Below, piece after piece: positions 44,715 through 56,835 of a stretch of 64,000 bases of DNA. Every line of letters starts with the position of its first letter. The first letter of the stretch is position 1. Both the position numbers and the translations under genes were made by a program. The DNA lies in assembly GCA_010093685.1 (NCBI GenBank), contig MU006246.1, positions 84,272-148,271 of the forward strand, in the 5' to 3' direction. Under the pieces are notes generated by a model. The model worked only from the letters and a program-made list of their open reading frames with translations, made no database searches and was not told where the DNA came from. This stretch comes from Ophiobolus disseminans. Its lineage: Eukaryota > Ascomycota > Dothideomycetes > Pleosporales > Phaeosphaeriaceae.

Positions 44715-47187
44715 TTAGAGGTGAACTCTCATGTTCTTCCTCAGGCCCTTCATGCCCTGCATCTGACTCGCCAACATCGGCGAAGTCTGCTGACCGCATG
44801 GACCAAGTCCCCAGCTCGGGTTACCCCTGGAGTATTGAACAATCTGAGGTCCCAATGGACACGTGCCCGCAGTTGAATTGTTCTGAGTGGCGATGTAGCA
44901 CTTGTTATCGCCAAAGAAGACAGTCCAGTACGTGCAACCGGCGGTGCCTTGACATCTACGGCAGCAATCTGTCGGGGTAAATGTACCGTCGATAAACCTG
45001 CCGGTGTTCCCTCGGGGCGTGTTGATGACCTCGAATGTCCGGAATGGCTGGGCGCAAGGATCGGCTGGTGTTGTAGTAGCGGATGTGGACGAGGTTGTAC
45101 GTGTGGAGGATGACTGAGTGGAGGATGATGCTGTAGGGCTGGAGCTTGGCGGAGAGGAAGAAGAAGATGACGATGCCGAGCTGGAGCTTGCTGAGGCAGA
45201 AGACGACGATGCCGAGCTGGAGCTTGCTGAGGCAGAGGATGACGATGCCGAGCTAGAGCTTGCTGAGGCAGAAGACGACGATGCCGAGCTAGAGCTTGCT
45301 GAGGCAGAGGATGAGGATGCCGAGCTAGAGCTTGCTGAGACAGAAGATGAGGATGCCGAGCTAGAGCTTGCAGAAGCAGAAGAGGATGATGCTGGGGTGG
45401 AAGACGCGGCTTGGCGCCGGACCAGGGCTACCGCCGTAGAGGTCGTTGTCGATGAATCAGGAGGAAACGATTGGATGCTGATTATGCTCTGGAATGGTCG
45501 GGAGGAAGAAGAGCTGCTGCTCGGGAGCGATGAGGACGATAAGAACGAGGAAGACACAGCGCTTGAGCTTGAGCTTGATGACGTAAGTGTGGGTGTAGGA
45601 TACTGAGGAGTCGCGGGAGGTCCATACGTCGGTTTAACTGGGTAGCCGTCCGGCTGAGGTTTGGCGTAAGGATTGGGCTTTTCCTGGGGGTATTCTGGTT
45701 TCTCACCATAGGGCTTCCAGGGCTTTTCTCCGTAAGGGTTCGATGGCTTCTCAGGGTACTCCGGCTCATACTGTGGCTTCTTAGGATACTCTGGCTCGTA
45801 ATATGGCTTCTTAGGGTAGTCAGGCTTGTACTCTGGCTTCTTGGGGTAGTCCGGCTTGTACTCCGGCTTCTTGGGATACTGCGGCTCGTAGTCTGGCTTC
45901 TTGGGGTACTGCGGCTNNNNNNNNNNNNNNNNNNNNNNNNNNNNNNNNNNNNNNNNNNNNNNNNNNNNNNNNNNNNNNNNNNNNNNNNNNNNNNNNNNNN
46001 NNNNNNNNNNNNNNNNNNNNNNNNNNNNNNNNNNNNNNNNNNNNNNNNNNNNNNNNNNNNNNNNNNNNNNNNNNNNNNNNNNNNNNNNNNNNNNNNNNNN
46101 NNNNNNNNNNNNNNNNNNNNNNNNNNNNNNNNNNNNNNNNNNNNNNNNNNNNNNNNNNNNNNNNNNNNNNNNNNNNNNNNNNNNNNNNNNNNNNNNNNNN
46201 NNNNNNNNNNNNNNNNNNNNNNNNNNNNNNNNNNNNNNNNNNNNNNNNNNNNNNNNNNNNNNNNNNNNNNNNNNNNNNNNNNNNNNNNNNNNNNNNNNNN
46301 NNNNNNNNNNNNNNNNNNNNNNNNNNNNNNNNNNNNNNNNNNNNNNNNNNNNNNNNNNNNNNNNNNNNNNNNNNNNNNNNNNNNNNNNNNNNNNNNNNNN
46401 NNNNNNNNNNNNNNNNNNNNNNNNNNNNNNNNNNNNNNNNNNNNNNNNNNNNNNNNNNNNNNNNNNNNNNNNNNNNNNNNNNNNNNNNNNNNNNNNNNNN
46501 NNNNNNNNNNNNNNNNNNNNNNNNNNNNNNNNNNNNNNNNNNNNNNNNNNNNNNNNNNNNNNNNNNNNNNNNNNNNNNNNNNNNNNNNNNNNNNNNNNNN
46601 NNNNNNNNNNNNNNNNNNNNNNNNNNNNNNNNNNNNNNNNNNNNNNNNNNNNNNNNNNNNNCATCGTACTTGGGAGGCTTTCCAGGATACTCAGGCGCTG
46701 GACCATCGTACTTGGGAGGCTTTCCAGGGGTCGGAGCATCGTACTTGGGTGGCTTTTCCGGGTACTGCGGCGGCTTGGATGGAGGAGGTCCATACTTTCC
46801 AGAGCCTGAGCAGCACTTGCTAGAGAACTCATAAGGGCCTTCAACACGGAGTGATGTCCACATTGCCTTGCGACTAAAGCTGTCAGTAAGTTGAGTTAAC
46901 AAGACATCTTAGAACCCTTACATATCATCATCGTAAAGACGACATTCCCACTCGCTCACAGCTGAAGTCTTGCACTTCTTTTCCGCTGCGCAAAGCTCGC
47001 CGCAGGCCGCAGGAGAGCACCATTTGCGGTCTGTCAATACCTTGTACGGCTCGCAACGGCCTGGGTAGCCTTTGACTTTGCAAGTCTCAGAGGGGCAAGC
47101 GTCATAACCGTGGTCATAACCGCGTTCAGCGAGGAGAGGGGAGGCTGTGGCCAGAGAGCCCAATAGGAGGACGAGATTGCCCTTCAT
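44715..47187 (-). CDS. secreted mucin/adhesin-like protein with Pro- and Ser-rich repeats and a Cys-rich C-terminal domain
   Basis: Minus-strand exon 1 is 47187-46922 and exon 2 runs 46873-44715, interrupted by an assembly gap. A signal peptide (MKGNLVLLLGSLATASPLL) leads to a Cys-rich N-terminal domain (8 Cys in ~65 residues). Then come Pro-rich repeats (KPPKYD units, then ten-residue YPKKPEYKPD units), a Ser/Ala-rich linker made of 12-residue SSSSASASSSSA units, and a C-terminal Cys-rich domain (CAQPFRTFEV...CCRRCQGTAGCTYW...CYIA) resembling a PAN/apple-like module. Such architecture suggests a cell-wall or matrix protein, heavily O-glycosylated. The frame before and after the N run disagree by one base, so the gap size is only an estimate. 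True length is unknown. It shares its promoter region with the APH-fold gene. Confidence 0.75.
45172..45387. repeat. 36-base coding minisatellite, six units
   Basis: Six consecutive near-identical 36-base units starting GATGCCGAGCT on the plus strand, at 45172, 45208, 45244, 45280, 45316 and 45352. On the minus (coding) strand each unit gives 12 Ser/Ala residues of the linker; differences are single silent or near-silent changes. Confidence 0.9.
45917..46661. other. assembly gap (745 N) inside the Pro-rich repeat
   Basis: Undetermined bases flanked on both sides by Pro/Lys/Tyr repeat units of the secreted protein, so the missing sequence is most likely more of the same repeat. Confidence 1.
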
Positions 47188-48145
47188 CTTGGACGGTCTG
47201 GAGAGGGGTAGCGAGGTGAGAAGGGAACAATGGGCTGTGCCAGCCTTTTGTGTCTTCGCTATCCGTTCGGCTCCCCTACAGACTATGTTCGGTCCCAGTG
47301 GAAACGCTCCGGACTATTCAATGCCATGGTACTCAGTGCATCCAAACCATGATATCGAGCCTTAATAACGGGGGACTCTGCAGGTCAAGTGGGTCGCGAA
47401 AGGTACCGTACGAAGATAGCAGATACTTGTGGGTTATTTTGAGGGGCGAGGCGGAGAGCCGGCGTGGACCCATGCTTGGCAGAGTAAGTGTACCAGAAGT
47501 GAGTTCCCTTGCGGGTCGAGCGACTCTCCACGAGCTGAAAACCAAATATCGCATTGGCTCCAGAGCATCCATAAAGATTCGTAAGCTTGTACAGAGTACC
47601 AGAAAGAGTTGAGGATGATGATGTATGTTTTTCTACTGCTCTGGTCGGGCGTGGGGCTGGCAGTGTCCGCAATCCGATCACAAAGCACTTCGTCAGGAGT
47701 CGGAATGGAGTGAGCTTGATTCCGTCCAAACGAACTGAGAGATGAAGGAAAAAAGGAAAGCAGCTTTTTCATGGTCAATACTCTGTGTGTCGCGGTCGGC
47801 CTTTCGTGAGGTGTGTGGAATTCGAGGCTGGGAATTCGAGGCTGGGAAGTCGCGTTCGAAGGCATGTGATCGGAACGTAAACAATGCACCAACTCGACGA
47901 CGACGGCATTTGCTGTCCCCACAATTGATGACGCGGTGATTCGATTCACCTCCCCATTTTCTTGCCATTTGATATCGCGAAAGAAAGTGCAATTGCGTAG
48001 GGTGTTGTGACCTCCGTCAGCTTAGTAATGCAGCAAGCAGCCATCAACCTGCAGCTGCAATGAGTCAGAGCCCATGAAGTAATATGAAGAGTTCACCAGC
48101 ACAGCTTTCGGAGCTCTCGCCACGTAAAACTGTTTGGTAGTGACC
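47188..48145. other. divergent promoter region
   Basis: About 960 bases between the mucin-like gene (minus) and the APH-fold gene (plus). A nearly perfect short direct repeat (GAATTCGAGGCTGGGAA type) lies at about 47819-47848. No supported gene. Confidence 0.5.
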
Positions 48146-49427
48146 ATGCCACGTCTGGACACCATCGAGCTCGAACACCTCAGCAAGCACGTCCAAGACG
48201 CAATATCCTCAACGCCATATGCTTGCTCTTCATTAGAACCACTGAATGGGGGGACCACGAGCTTCGTTTTCCGTGGCGTCTTGGTCGAGCCCATCGCTGG
48301 CGATGCTGCGCCCCATCAGCGCACTGTTAACACAATCATCGTCAAGCATGCTGCGAGCTTCTCGTCGTGCAATCGCGAGTTCGCAGTTAGCGATATTCGC
48401 GCTGTACGTATATAACAATGATGCGACGCGCTTTGCTGAACGTTTGAACTTCAGTCCATTGAGAGCGTAATGATGCATGCGCTCCAGAAACTGGTGGGCC
48501 CACCTGCGCGTCCAGGTGTGGAAGTCGCTACCCCTCGAACCCACCACTTTGACGAGAAAGCGCGTGTTCAAGTAATCGAGGATTTTTTCCCGGCAGTGGA
48601 TCTTGCTAGTCTGCTCAAGTCAACACCTTCTCGCGATGCGCTAGAAGGCACAAATGTTGGTATTGCCATTGGCTCGTGGTTGAGAAACTTTCATGACTGG
48701 GCATCGCGTTCGAGACAAATTGAACTTCGGAAAAGGGTTGCTGAAGGTTGCAGACCTATGCGTGACTTGAAATGGCAAATCACTTATGAGAGTGTCCTCC
48801 GCAGTCTGCAACGATGGCCGACAATTCTAGCGACGCACAAATCCGCGTTGAAGCAAGTCGAAGGGATGGCAGCCATGGAGTTTGAAAAGGAGTGGCAAGG
48901 GGATGAGACAGAAGCTGATGCATGGGGCATCATCCATGGTGATTTCTGGACTGGCAAGTAAGTTATGCCGGCCGGTATGACTCCATTCCGACCAACCTGC
49001 TAACCTGTCAACTATCAGTATTTTGGCGAGCGCATCCGATAGAAATCCTATCGGCGCCGAAACAATCACGTACCTTTGTGTCATTGATTGGGAATTTGCA
49101 CAATACGGCCACCGTGCCTACGACCTTGGGCAGATAATAGGCGACATACTCGAGACGAACCACTTCACACCTTCCAAAATACTTGAAGATTTGGTAACAG
49201 GGTTTGTCGAAGGTTACGGCGCGTTGCAAGATACGATGGCTTTCCGCGTCGCGATACAGGTGGGCGTGCATATGATTAATTGGTGCAGTAGACACGCACC
49301 GCCACAGGGGAGTTTGTTGTTGCAGGTGGAAAAGCTCATGCAAGAGGCTGTAAGCTTCGTGGTGAGAGGTTGGCAGCAAGACAAGAAGTGGTTCGATAAG
49401 AGTCTGTTGAGCTGTTTGTTTTCGTAG
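48146..49427 (+). CDS. APH-fold phosphotransferase (kinase-like family)
   Basis: Exons 48146-48403, 48455-48957 and 49019-49427 encode 389 residues; introns are 51 and 61 bases with clear branch sites. The nucleotide-binding N-lobe has GGTTSFVFRG (glycine loop) and TIIVKH (ATP-anchoring Lys). The Brenner-type catalytic loop is HGDFWTGN (Asp at 249), with the Asn codon split by the second intron. The metal-binding loop is VIDWEF (Asp at 277). These are the hallmarks of aminoglycoside-phosphotransferase/choline-kinase folds. Fungal genomes carry many paralogues with unknown small-molecule or protein substrates. No resistance function is implied. All key residues are intact. Confidence 0.88.
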
Positions 49428-49643
49428 CCAGATAGCGCGATGGCGACTTCCGACTGAGAATGCCTGCACCACGCTGAATCGTAACCTGAGCAGCCTTACA
49501 CTCTACTGCCAAAGCTATGCGAGCAGTCTCCGTTATCCTCCTTGCAGGCGTGATCTGGATGATCAAAGCTTGTGCTGCTGAAGAAAGAGGCTTCCAACAA
49601 ATGCCGTGAGCGAACATGAGATGGACAAGACTGGCTTAGTTAG

Positions 49644-51326
49644 TTATGTCTTTACATGTCCAGCAAATTGCTCACCATGTGTCCAGGTCAGAGCATCAAT
49701 GTATGCTCCAACCACCGCCTTTCCGACGAGAGGCTTTGCCCTGTCAGCGTAGTGGACGTTCGAAACGGCGTGCTCGATTATTTTCCACTTCTCTTTTCCT
49801 ACAAAACCAAGATCGTCGAGTCGTTGATCAAGGCCTTGTCTCAGTGTTCCTTGTAGGACAGCGCTGACACCCGCCATACCTGCGAGAAAGCCGACTGAAG
49901 ATGTCAAATATAACGTTGAGGCCGCAATAGCAGCAAAAGACGGATCAATCGCCGCTTGTACACTGATGAACAGCGCTGACTGGACAATTCCCATGCCAAA
50001 GCCGCCGGGGAAAATATAGAAAGACTCGAGCCAATTGGTATTTCCGTGCCATCGCACGATAAGCAAGAGGTATCCACCAGACGCTATCAGGGTGGCTGCG
50101 ACAATGAGGAGCTTGTAGCGTCCGGTACGGCTGATGATGAATCCGGAGAGCATGCCGCCGATAGCATTGCCAACGACTGCTGGTACAAGGTGGGCTCCGG
50201 CGACGGTGTTCGATGCGCTTGAGGTTACTTGAAAGTATAGTGGAATTGCGAACATGAGTCCAACTTGAGCAGCGCTCTGGAAAAGCATGACAAAGCTGGA
50301 AACTACCACATCTCGCTTCCGAAAGAGCGAAAGTGGGATGATAGGTTCCTTTGCCACCCAGCCTTCTGTCGCAAGGAATAGCGCACCAAACACAAGTGCT
50401 GACACAAGAAGGGTGATGATGGTCCATGAAAACCAAGCCACGCGGTCACCGCCGATCTCGAGCGGGAAGAGTAAGCCCAGGATACTCATGGTCATGAAGA
50501 TAGCGCCAATGAAGTCAATGCGCGCTAGTTTGCTTCCTTGGTGACCACCGTCCAATTGATTATGAGTGCGAGAAGGAAGCGTTATCCCAATCAAGACCAT
50601 GGCAATGCCGGCAGGAGGTACCTGTACCAGGAACGAATATCTCCAACCCATAGTGTCCGCGAGCCAGCCACCTAGCGGTCCACCGATACTGCGGCCTGTG
50701 GTTGCGACGACGTTGACATATGCTCGCCATGTCGCCACGTCGCGCAAAGGCACTAGGTCCGTTATCAGTATAGACACCAGCGTAGTCATACCGCTGGAAC
50801 CTGCGCCTGACACGATCCGTCCAACGATCAGGGCAGACATCGACCGTCCCATGCCGACCAAGATCAGGCCTACAGCAAACAATGTGTATGCTAGGATGAG
50901 CATCGACTTGCGCCCGTAGATGTCGCTCAACTTGCCATACAAGGGCTGTGTTACGGCTTGTGCGAGGGCAAAGCTAGTCATAAGCCAGCTTGAATCGTGC
51001 AAAGCGTTAAATTCCGAGGCAATTATGGGGTGTGTAGCAAATAGAAGGGAGCCGTCAGCGTTAGAGATGAAGCTCCCGATGAGAAGCACGCATACGATGC
51101 GACCGACTGAGACTGATGTTGCGCTTGCTGTTGTGCTTGAGTAGGTGTCCAGTGTCGCTTCTTCGTCGAGCAGCGTCTTAGGGTGAGCCGATCGTGGCTG
51201 GCTATTGATTGAACCCGTTGAAATGTCACTCGACGATATGCTCAGGCTGCTTTCGGATGACGCCGAGGTTGGTCGATTGAGGAGCGGGGTGCGCTCAGCA
51301 GTCTGCGTGGCTTTCGTTGCAGCCAT
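49644..51326 (-). CDS. MFS transporter, vacuolar basic amino acid (VBA)/multidrug type
   Basis: Intronless, 560 residues, starting at the ATG at 51326 (upstream in-frame codons lack an ATG). A ~75-residue Ser/Thr-rich cytosolic N-terminus precedes about 14 hydrophobic segments. Signatures: SFISNADGSLLFATHPII (segment 1), GKLSDIYGRKSML (motif A), IVSGAGSSGMTTLVSILITDLVPLR split over segments 4-5, and GRSIGGPLGGWLADTMGWRYSF (motif C region), which is characteristic of the VBA branch of the DHA2 family. By family it is a proton-coupled transporter at the vacuole or plasma membrane moving basic amino acids or drugs. Its 3' end converges on that of the APH-fold gene (216 bases apart). Confidence 0.9.
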   Translation of the reverse strand: MAATKATQTAERTPLLNRPTSASSESSLSISSSDISTGSINSQPRSAHPKTLLDEEATLDTYSSTTASATSVSVGRIVCVLLIGSFISNADGSLLFATHPIIASEFNALHDSSWLMTSFALAQAVTQPLYGKLSDIYGRKSMLILAYTLFAVGLILVGMGRSMSALIVGRIVSGAGSSGMTTLVSILITDLVPLRDVATWRAYVNVVATTGRSIGGPLGGWLADTMGWRYSFLVQVPPAGIAMVLIGITLPSRTHNQLDGGHQGSKLARIDFIGAIFMTMSILGLLFPLEIGGDRVAWFSWTIITLLVSALVFGALFLATEGWVAKEPIIPLSLFRKRDVVVSSFVMLFQSAAQVGLMFAIPLYFQVTSSASNTVAGAHLVPAVVGNAIGGMLSGFIISRTGRYKLLIVAATLIASGGYLLLIVRWHGNTNWLESFYIFPGGFGMGIVQSALFISVQAAIDPSFAAIAASTLYLTSSVGFLAGMAGVSAVLQGTLRQGLDQRLDDLGFVGKEKWKIIEHAVSNVHYADRAKPLVGKAVVGAYIDALTWTHGEQFAGHVKT

Positions 51327-51612
51327 GATAGCGTTTGTCAATGGCAATGGAAACGTCAAACAAGTATACTTGAAATTATGAGAGATTATGAGTGACTTTT
51401 ATCGATAGAGGAAGTAAAATTTCTTCAAGCAAAAGCCATTCTGCATTTGTGAGACCGGGCTAGGCATGTCAGCATGTGCGCTCGGAGTGTCGCTGCTAGG
51501 ATGCCGATGTTGCAACACTCGAAGCTAATTGCGTTATCGGTCAACAAGCGAACCAGAGTAGCTACCGTAAGCCTGCTTGCGCAACGCAACATCCAATCGC
51601 GGCTTGAAATTT

Positions 51613-53589
51613 TCAGACCCAGTCAGACCAGCGACTGTTGTAGCGATAGACTAGGCCATCCTTTTCGAATTGTGGACCCTCTGCATCCACAATGTAGCCG
51701 TCTTCACACCGATTGTACTCGATTTTCTTCTGCTGCAGCTCATAGAATCGATCGAAGCGCGACGACAATGCATGGCGTAGGTTCTCCACATTGCGATCCG
51801 GATGGAGTGCATGCCACGGTTCGACGCATGTTCGCCCTTTGCAAGACTTGAGCACTGCAAAAGGTGCAGGCCCGAAGTTAGCTGTATGCCTCAAATGTAC
51901 TTCGTAGATATACACTTACCGAACAATAACGCATCCAACCTGGCTGTAACTTTGGAGACGGGGAAGCCTAGCAGTGTTTGGCTATGGCGTTCCGCGAAAA
52001 GATTCTGGAGCTGACTAGGGTCTGTCTATACACATGTCAAGATCGTCTTGCTGCGTGTGATGTCACTGACTCACTTGTAGATCATAAAGTTCGTGCTCGT
52101 TGTTGCACCACACTGAGTAGTACAAGTTGTAGGTCTCTGAGATGACGCGCAGAGCTTTGTAGGTGTTATTGTGGTGAATGCGGGCTGACTTGTGGTCAGC
52201 GATCTCTTTGCAAAGGTCCATACCAACATTACCTCTATCCCAGTCCTTCCCCTCGCCTAATGCGAAGCCCCAATACTCCACATTCACGTGCTCATGACGC
52301 TTAACGCTGGCATTAGCTAGCTCACCTTCGGACGTTGGAATATTCTTGCCATCAAAGTCTGCTCGGGTAGGCGCTCCTATGAGTCGCAAGAACGTTGGTG
52401 CAAGGTCTGTGTGAGTTGTGACGATGCCAGTCGTGACGTTCTTAGGTACGCCAGGGCCTCGAATGACTAGAGGGATGTTGATATCCTCCTCGAATCCGCA
52501 CTCCTTGCCGGGCTGTAGTCGATGCTGCCCGATGTGATACCCATTGTCGGTCGAATAAACGATGTATGTATTGTCAAGGACATCATGCTTTTGAAGCCGC
52601 TCAACTATGCCTTCTATAAGTTCGTCAACCCCCTGCAATGCCCGAAGTCTGTTACGATAGAAGTGATCGTTGTAGTCAACGTTCTCTTGACTCTGACGGG
52701 CCAAGGTTTTGATCCAGTTCACACCAGAAGGGCCAGCCGGATTGAAATTCGCCGTTCGAGGCACTTTGGCATCCTGGAACAAATGTGCGTGTCGTTCAAG
52801 AGGTATGGGGGGAGAGAATTCGGCAATGAGGTCATCAATCGGCCCTTGCGCGACATCGAATTTGACGTTGCTGTGCGGAGCGACTGGCGCGACAGTGAGA
52901 AAGAATGGGTTGTCTGCCTCGACGGCATCATCCAGGAAACCGTATGCTTTCTTCGCAAGGACTTCGAGCGTATGCTCGCCTTCGTGATGGACTGGCGGTT
53001 CTCGATTTCGTTGATACGTCGAGTTCAGGTACTGGTAGGTAAAAGGATCAAGCAAAAAGTCCTGGACATCAATGAGCAGATGGTAGATGAATCACTTTAA
53101 ACCACTTACTGAGCCATTGAAACCGTTGACATGCGGCGAGTGATAGTTGTCAACCGTGTGGGCATTAAAGAGTTTCCCTGTGTAATACGTACTGTATCCC
53201 GCTTCTTGTAGCCAAATGGGCAAGAAGTTGTCGTTTAGACCTTGACTAACAAATTTGGGATAGCCACCATATGGGGGGTTGACATCGGTAACGTTGGTGT
53301 TATGGGCGGTCTTCCCAGTCCACAACGACACTCGAGATGGACAGCAGAGAGCAACAGTACAGTAATGGCGCCTATAAAATGTGCCTTGTTCCACGAGGTG
53401 CTTTTGGAGGTTTGGCATGAAATCCAGCGAGTCCATACGAAGATCTTGATCATCGGTGAGGATAAAGACGACATTAGGTCTCACCGTTGGTTTCGGAACG
53501 CTGTTCGGTACCTGCAATTGAGGGTTTAGGAACGGCGTTTGCTGGCCGAATAAGCAGAAACCCCAATAGTACAGCGATGTCCAGATCAT
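51613..53589 (-). CDS. arylsulfatase
   Basis: Four minus-strand exons (53589-53110, 53061-52075, 52025-51920, 51854-51613) encode 604 residues; introns are 48-65 bases. The sulfatase signature CCPSR (82-86) has the Cys that is oxidised to formylglycine at 82. Metal ligands include D46-D47 in FILTDDQD; STDNGYHIGQHR carries the later Asp-Asn pair. The C-terminal subdomain ends in a Cys-containing strand region. It hydrolyses aryl or other sulfate esters and is often induced by sulfur limitation. The N-terminus is short and hydrophobic (MIWTSLYYWGFCLFG), so secretion is likely but the signal is atypical. Same strand as the P450 downstream; their coding parts are 384 bases apart. Confidence 0.92.
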
Positions 53590-53973
53590 TGCGATGAGAA
53601 GTAGTACAAGTGAAGACTGACCGATTCTGGTTCTGACTTACTTGAGTACGATGTCTTTTCTGTAAGGTCGTCGACGGGCCGCGCACAGCATTGCGTGCTT
53701 TGTCCCTGCAATCACACACTTGCAGCTACACGACACTGCAGATCGCATCGCTGTGACTTTGTCTGAGATCAACGCGCCACCGCATAAATGACGTGGTCCA
53801 AATTTTTCACGCCGGTTGCGAACCTCACGGGTTTGAGATAAGGATGCAGAGCGAGATTCAGGGACGCGACGCATCGGGAAAGCAAATAGCTTATGTAATA
53901 ATGACACGCTTCCGCTAGCGCACGCGGCAACACGCAACCTTGGAAGACACCTCGTTACGGGGCAGTCGCCGTC
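53590..53973. other. intergenic
   Basis: 384 bases between the arylsulfatase start and the stop of the next minus-strand gene; nothing beyond expected promoter and terminator sequence. Confidence 0.5.
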
Positions 53974-55756
53974 TTAACTATTCTCGTGTACCCGCTTCTT
54001 CAAATGGACCAGCGGTCCTTTACGGTTCGACACGAAGATGTCCCACGTCTGGTACTGATCCTCATGTCGACGACCCCATTCACCGTTTGAACTTCCGCCA
54101 CCGAGGTTGCTGTTCGGATCCCGTTTGACCTCGAACTCCCAAATCAGTTTCGCTATAACGATGCGCATCTCTAGCCATGCCATGTTCTTGCCTACGCAGC
54201 CTCGCGGGCCAGTGGAAAAGGTACAAAATGCGCTTTCGGCTACAGCTACACTTTCCTCTGTCGATCCTTCCTCGCCGACGATCCACCGTTCAGGTCGAAA
54301 TCTCAAGGGCGCAGGATAATAGTCGTTGTTGTATTGCATAGACCAGAAAGCAGTACTGACTAAGGAGCCTGCAGGGTAGTACCGTTCATTGATGGTCATG
54401 CCGCCTTCAAGGACCTCGCGACTTGGATCAGCCCCAACAGGAGGAGCCATGCGCATGCCTTCGTGCAAGAATGCGGTGAGACTAACCGCCGGTAAGTATT
54501 TAGGACATGTCTATGCTACTCGTAGAGAATCGTTACTTACTATTGGCATGACTGGAGCTTGTTCCCAGATTTGATCTCGTCATAGGTCGAAAACTTGGCC
54601 AACACCTCATCCGCAAGCCTGTCCTGAACGTTGTGGTTCCTACTGAGGTAGAATAGGAGAGCTGAAAGAACTGTAGCAGTTGTGTCCGATCCAGCTATAG
54701 TCAAGAGCTCGCATTCAGCGTTGAGCTCTGGAAGAGTATAGCCTCTTCCAGACTCCGGGTCCTTGGCTTCCCACAGCCAATGAAAGAAATCTTTCCGTGT
54801 TTCCGCATCTAACTTACCTTCTATCTCATACTGCGTCCTTGCGCGACTTTCCTGGCAGCTAGCAACAAAAGCATCCCACGACTTGACGGTAGCCGGAAGC
54901 GTAAGTGCCAAAACCTGATCAAGACCCCTCGGCTTTAGATAAACCCATGCATCACGCCATGGCGCCCAGCCAACCTACATATATTAGCGACCACAATTCA
55001 TCTTCAAAGATCAAACACTTACAACGTGCATCGTCTCTAGGAAGCCGATCATCATTTCAACCACATATGTGAGATTGCTTCCAGTTTCTTTCATGTCGAA
55101 GCATTTGCCAAAGCAAAGGTCGCCGAGAATGTCAAACACGAGGTACGTAACTTGGTCCGCCATGTTGATCGACTCAGTCCAGTCCTGTCCCTGGCCTTTG
55201 CGTTGGCCCAATAGCTCGATCCAACGATCGACGTTTTTGTGAATGAAGGGCTCCGCGCTACGTAGGGCAGCTTCCGAGAAAGCATAGTTCAGGACTCGTC
55301 GCTTGTGTGCGTGGATCTCGACCGATGTCGTATTCCAGGTGTTGAGTGCATCGACGGTACGTGGCCACACCTTGTACTGATCACTCTTCTTCACATTTCC
55401 TCGTGGACCGTAGATGTGACGATACGCCGAAGGAGTATTGATGCATGCGCTATCAGGTCGATGGCGGAACTCAGGGCCTGCGATGATCAGTTTCTATGCG
55501 TAGCAGAACTTTGATAGGAGGACTAACCATAGTGCTCCTGCAACTTGAGCAACCACAGATGTCTGTTTTGGTTCTTTGTATGGTACCAAGACGGAATAGT
55601 CGAAACTCTCGCCCAGAACGGCCCAGGAAGCTTGGCGAGTGGGTGAAAATATAGATTGTAGATCGCGGTGCTAACGAGGTACACTAGGAAGAGCGAAAGG
55701 CCTAGCACTAGAATCTCAAGCTTCAACATCTTCGAGACCAACTCTCGAAAATCCAT
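53974..55756 (-). CDS. cytochrome P450, trichothecene/isotrichodermin-hydroxylase-like architecture
   Basis: Four minus-strand exons (55756-55528, 55477-55023, 54974-54541, 54481-53974) encode 541 residues. The N-terminal anchor is LVLGLSLFLVYLVSTAIYNL followed by FHPLAKLPGPFWA, the proline hinge of fungal microsomal P450s. The I-helix is AGSDTTATVL (oxygen-binding Thr). The K-helix is EGMR (380-383) and the PERW segment is present. The heme loop FSTGPRGCVGKNMA is canonical, with Cys at 468. YRHIYGPRGNVKKSDQY and the overall order resemble fungal CYP families that hydroxylate terpenoid or other lipophilic metabolites. The specific reaction is unknown. All catalytic motifs are intact. Confidence 0.9.
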
Positions 55757-56835
55757 GGCTGCAGCTCAGATCGCAGAACATAAATACATACAAGAAACAA
55801 AGATAATCGCGAACATGCCTAGGTATATATGCTTGACATCCTGGACGTCATTCGAGGGGGCAGCAATACAAACAAGCAAGATAGAAAGCGGGGATATTGA
55901 GGGTGCACCATCAGGCGAATAGCCCCAGATGCGGCAAGTTCTTACACCCAGCATCTCTGGTAGGATTTGGTGAGATGTAAGCCCACCAATATGCACTGAG
56001 TAAGCACAAAGACAATCAGATACCAAGCGCACCTCTGGTTGATCGACAGCATCAACTGCAACGTTGTAGCTGCCCAAATCGCACCAGGCGGCTGTTTGCA
56101 GCGGACACAGTCGGTCCCTGCCTGGCTTACCGGTAGGATAACGTCGAGAAAAAGAACCTGAACGTACTCGTGAAATTATCAGAATTGTTTTGCTACTGAT
56201 GTCTCTACGAGGGACCTCAAGGCTCCACCAGCTAGTGAGTGAGGGTGTTGCGCCTTCAAGAAGTCCGCGAACTTGGTGAATGTAATCCACGATTGCAATT
56301 CGCTGGATAAACACTCGTACACCCTTTAATAGTAATCATTACTCATCTCCAAACACATGCATGGCTGAGCCGGGCACGCTCGGCTGGATCATGGATTAAT
56401 ATGGGCAACCTTTTCGTCATTTTCAATTCTGAAGCGATTGGAGACCTTTCCCAACCCCGATGCAAATCGGTGTGGAATATGTAGGTCGCCAGCCCGGGCG
56501 GGCAGTGCGAACGGTGGTGACGCGCTTGTCCTGGCGCAACTGCCCACATCGAGAACAGGGGTATCTTCAGGTAACAGCAAACACGTGGTTTCGCTATACC
56601 AAGAGTGGTAGTTGAGCCTTCCATTTGATCTATCTCTTCAGCGGCTTGTCAACATAGCGACTTCCTTTGAAGATGGTGTGTTCTGTTGATCTCACCTACA
56701 AGCAAGAACCTCCCAACATGGCTTCTGTCAATTCCCCCGAAGCATCCACCTCGCGCGACCGCAGTATCGCTATCCGTTCATCGACACGACAGGCGACAGC
56801 AAGCATCCGTTCATTCGCATCGATTCCTCGCAGCA
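55757..56835. other. divergent promoter region
   Basis: About 1.1 kb between the P450 (minus) and the membrane protein gene (plus). A 182-codon open frame at 55766-56314 (minus) has no recognisable domain or splice support, so I treat it as non-coding. Confidence 0.45.

Noticed and set aside
45172..45387. CRISPR-like array
   Set aside because: Units are contiguous 36-base coding repeats without unique spacers, in a eukaryotic gene.
45118..45606. 162-codon plus-strand frame of Glu/Asp/Leu/Ala repeats
   Set aside because: It is the complement of the Ser/Ala minisatellite of the minus-strand secreted protein; the acidic reading is a by-product of repeated Ser codons.
36092..56000. Secondary-metabolite gene cluster (two P450s, two MFS pumps, phosphotransferase)
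   Set aside because: No backbone synthase, no pathway-specific Zn2Cys6 regulator, and mixed orientation; the genes are also common as scattered accessory genes.
55766..56314. 182-codon minus-strand frame upstream of the second P450
   Set aside because: Lies in the promoter region between divergent genes; no domain, no introns typical of the neighbours, no signal peptide.
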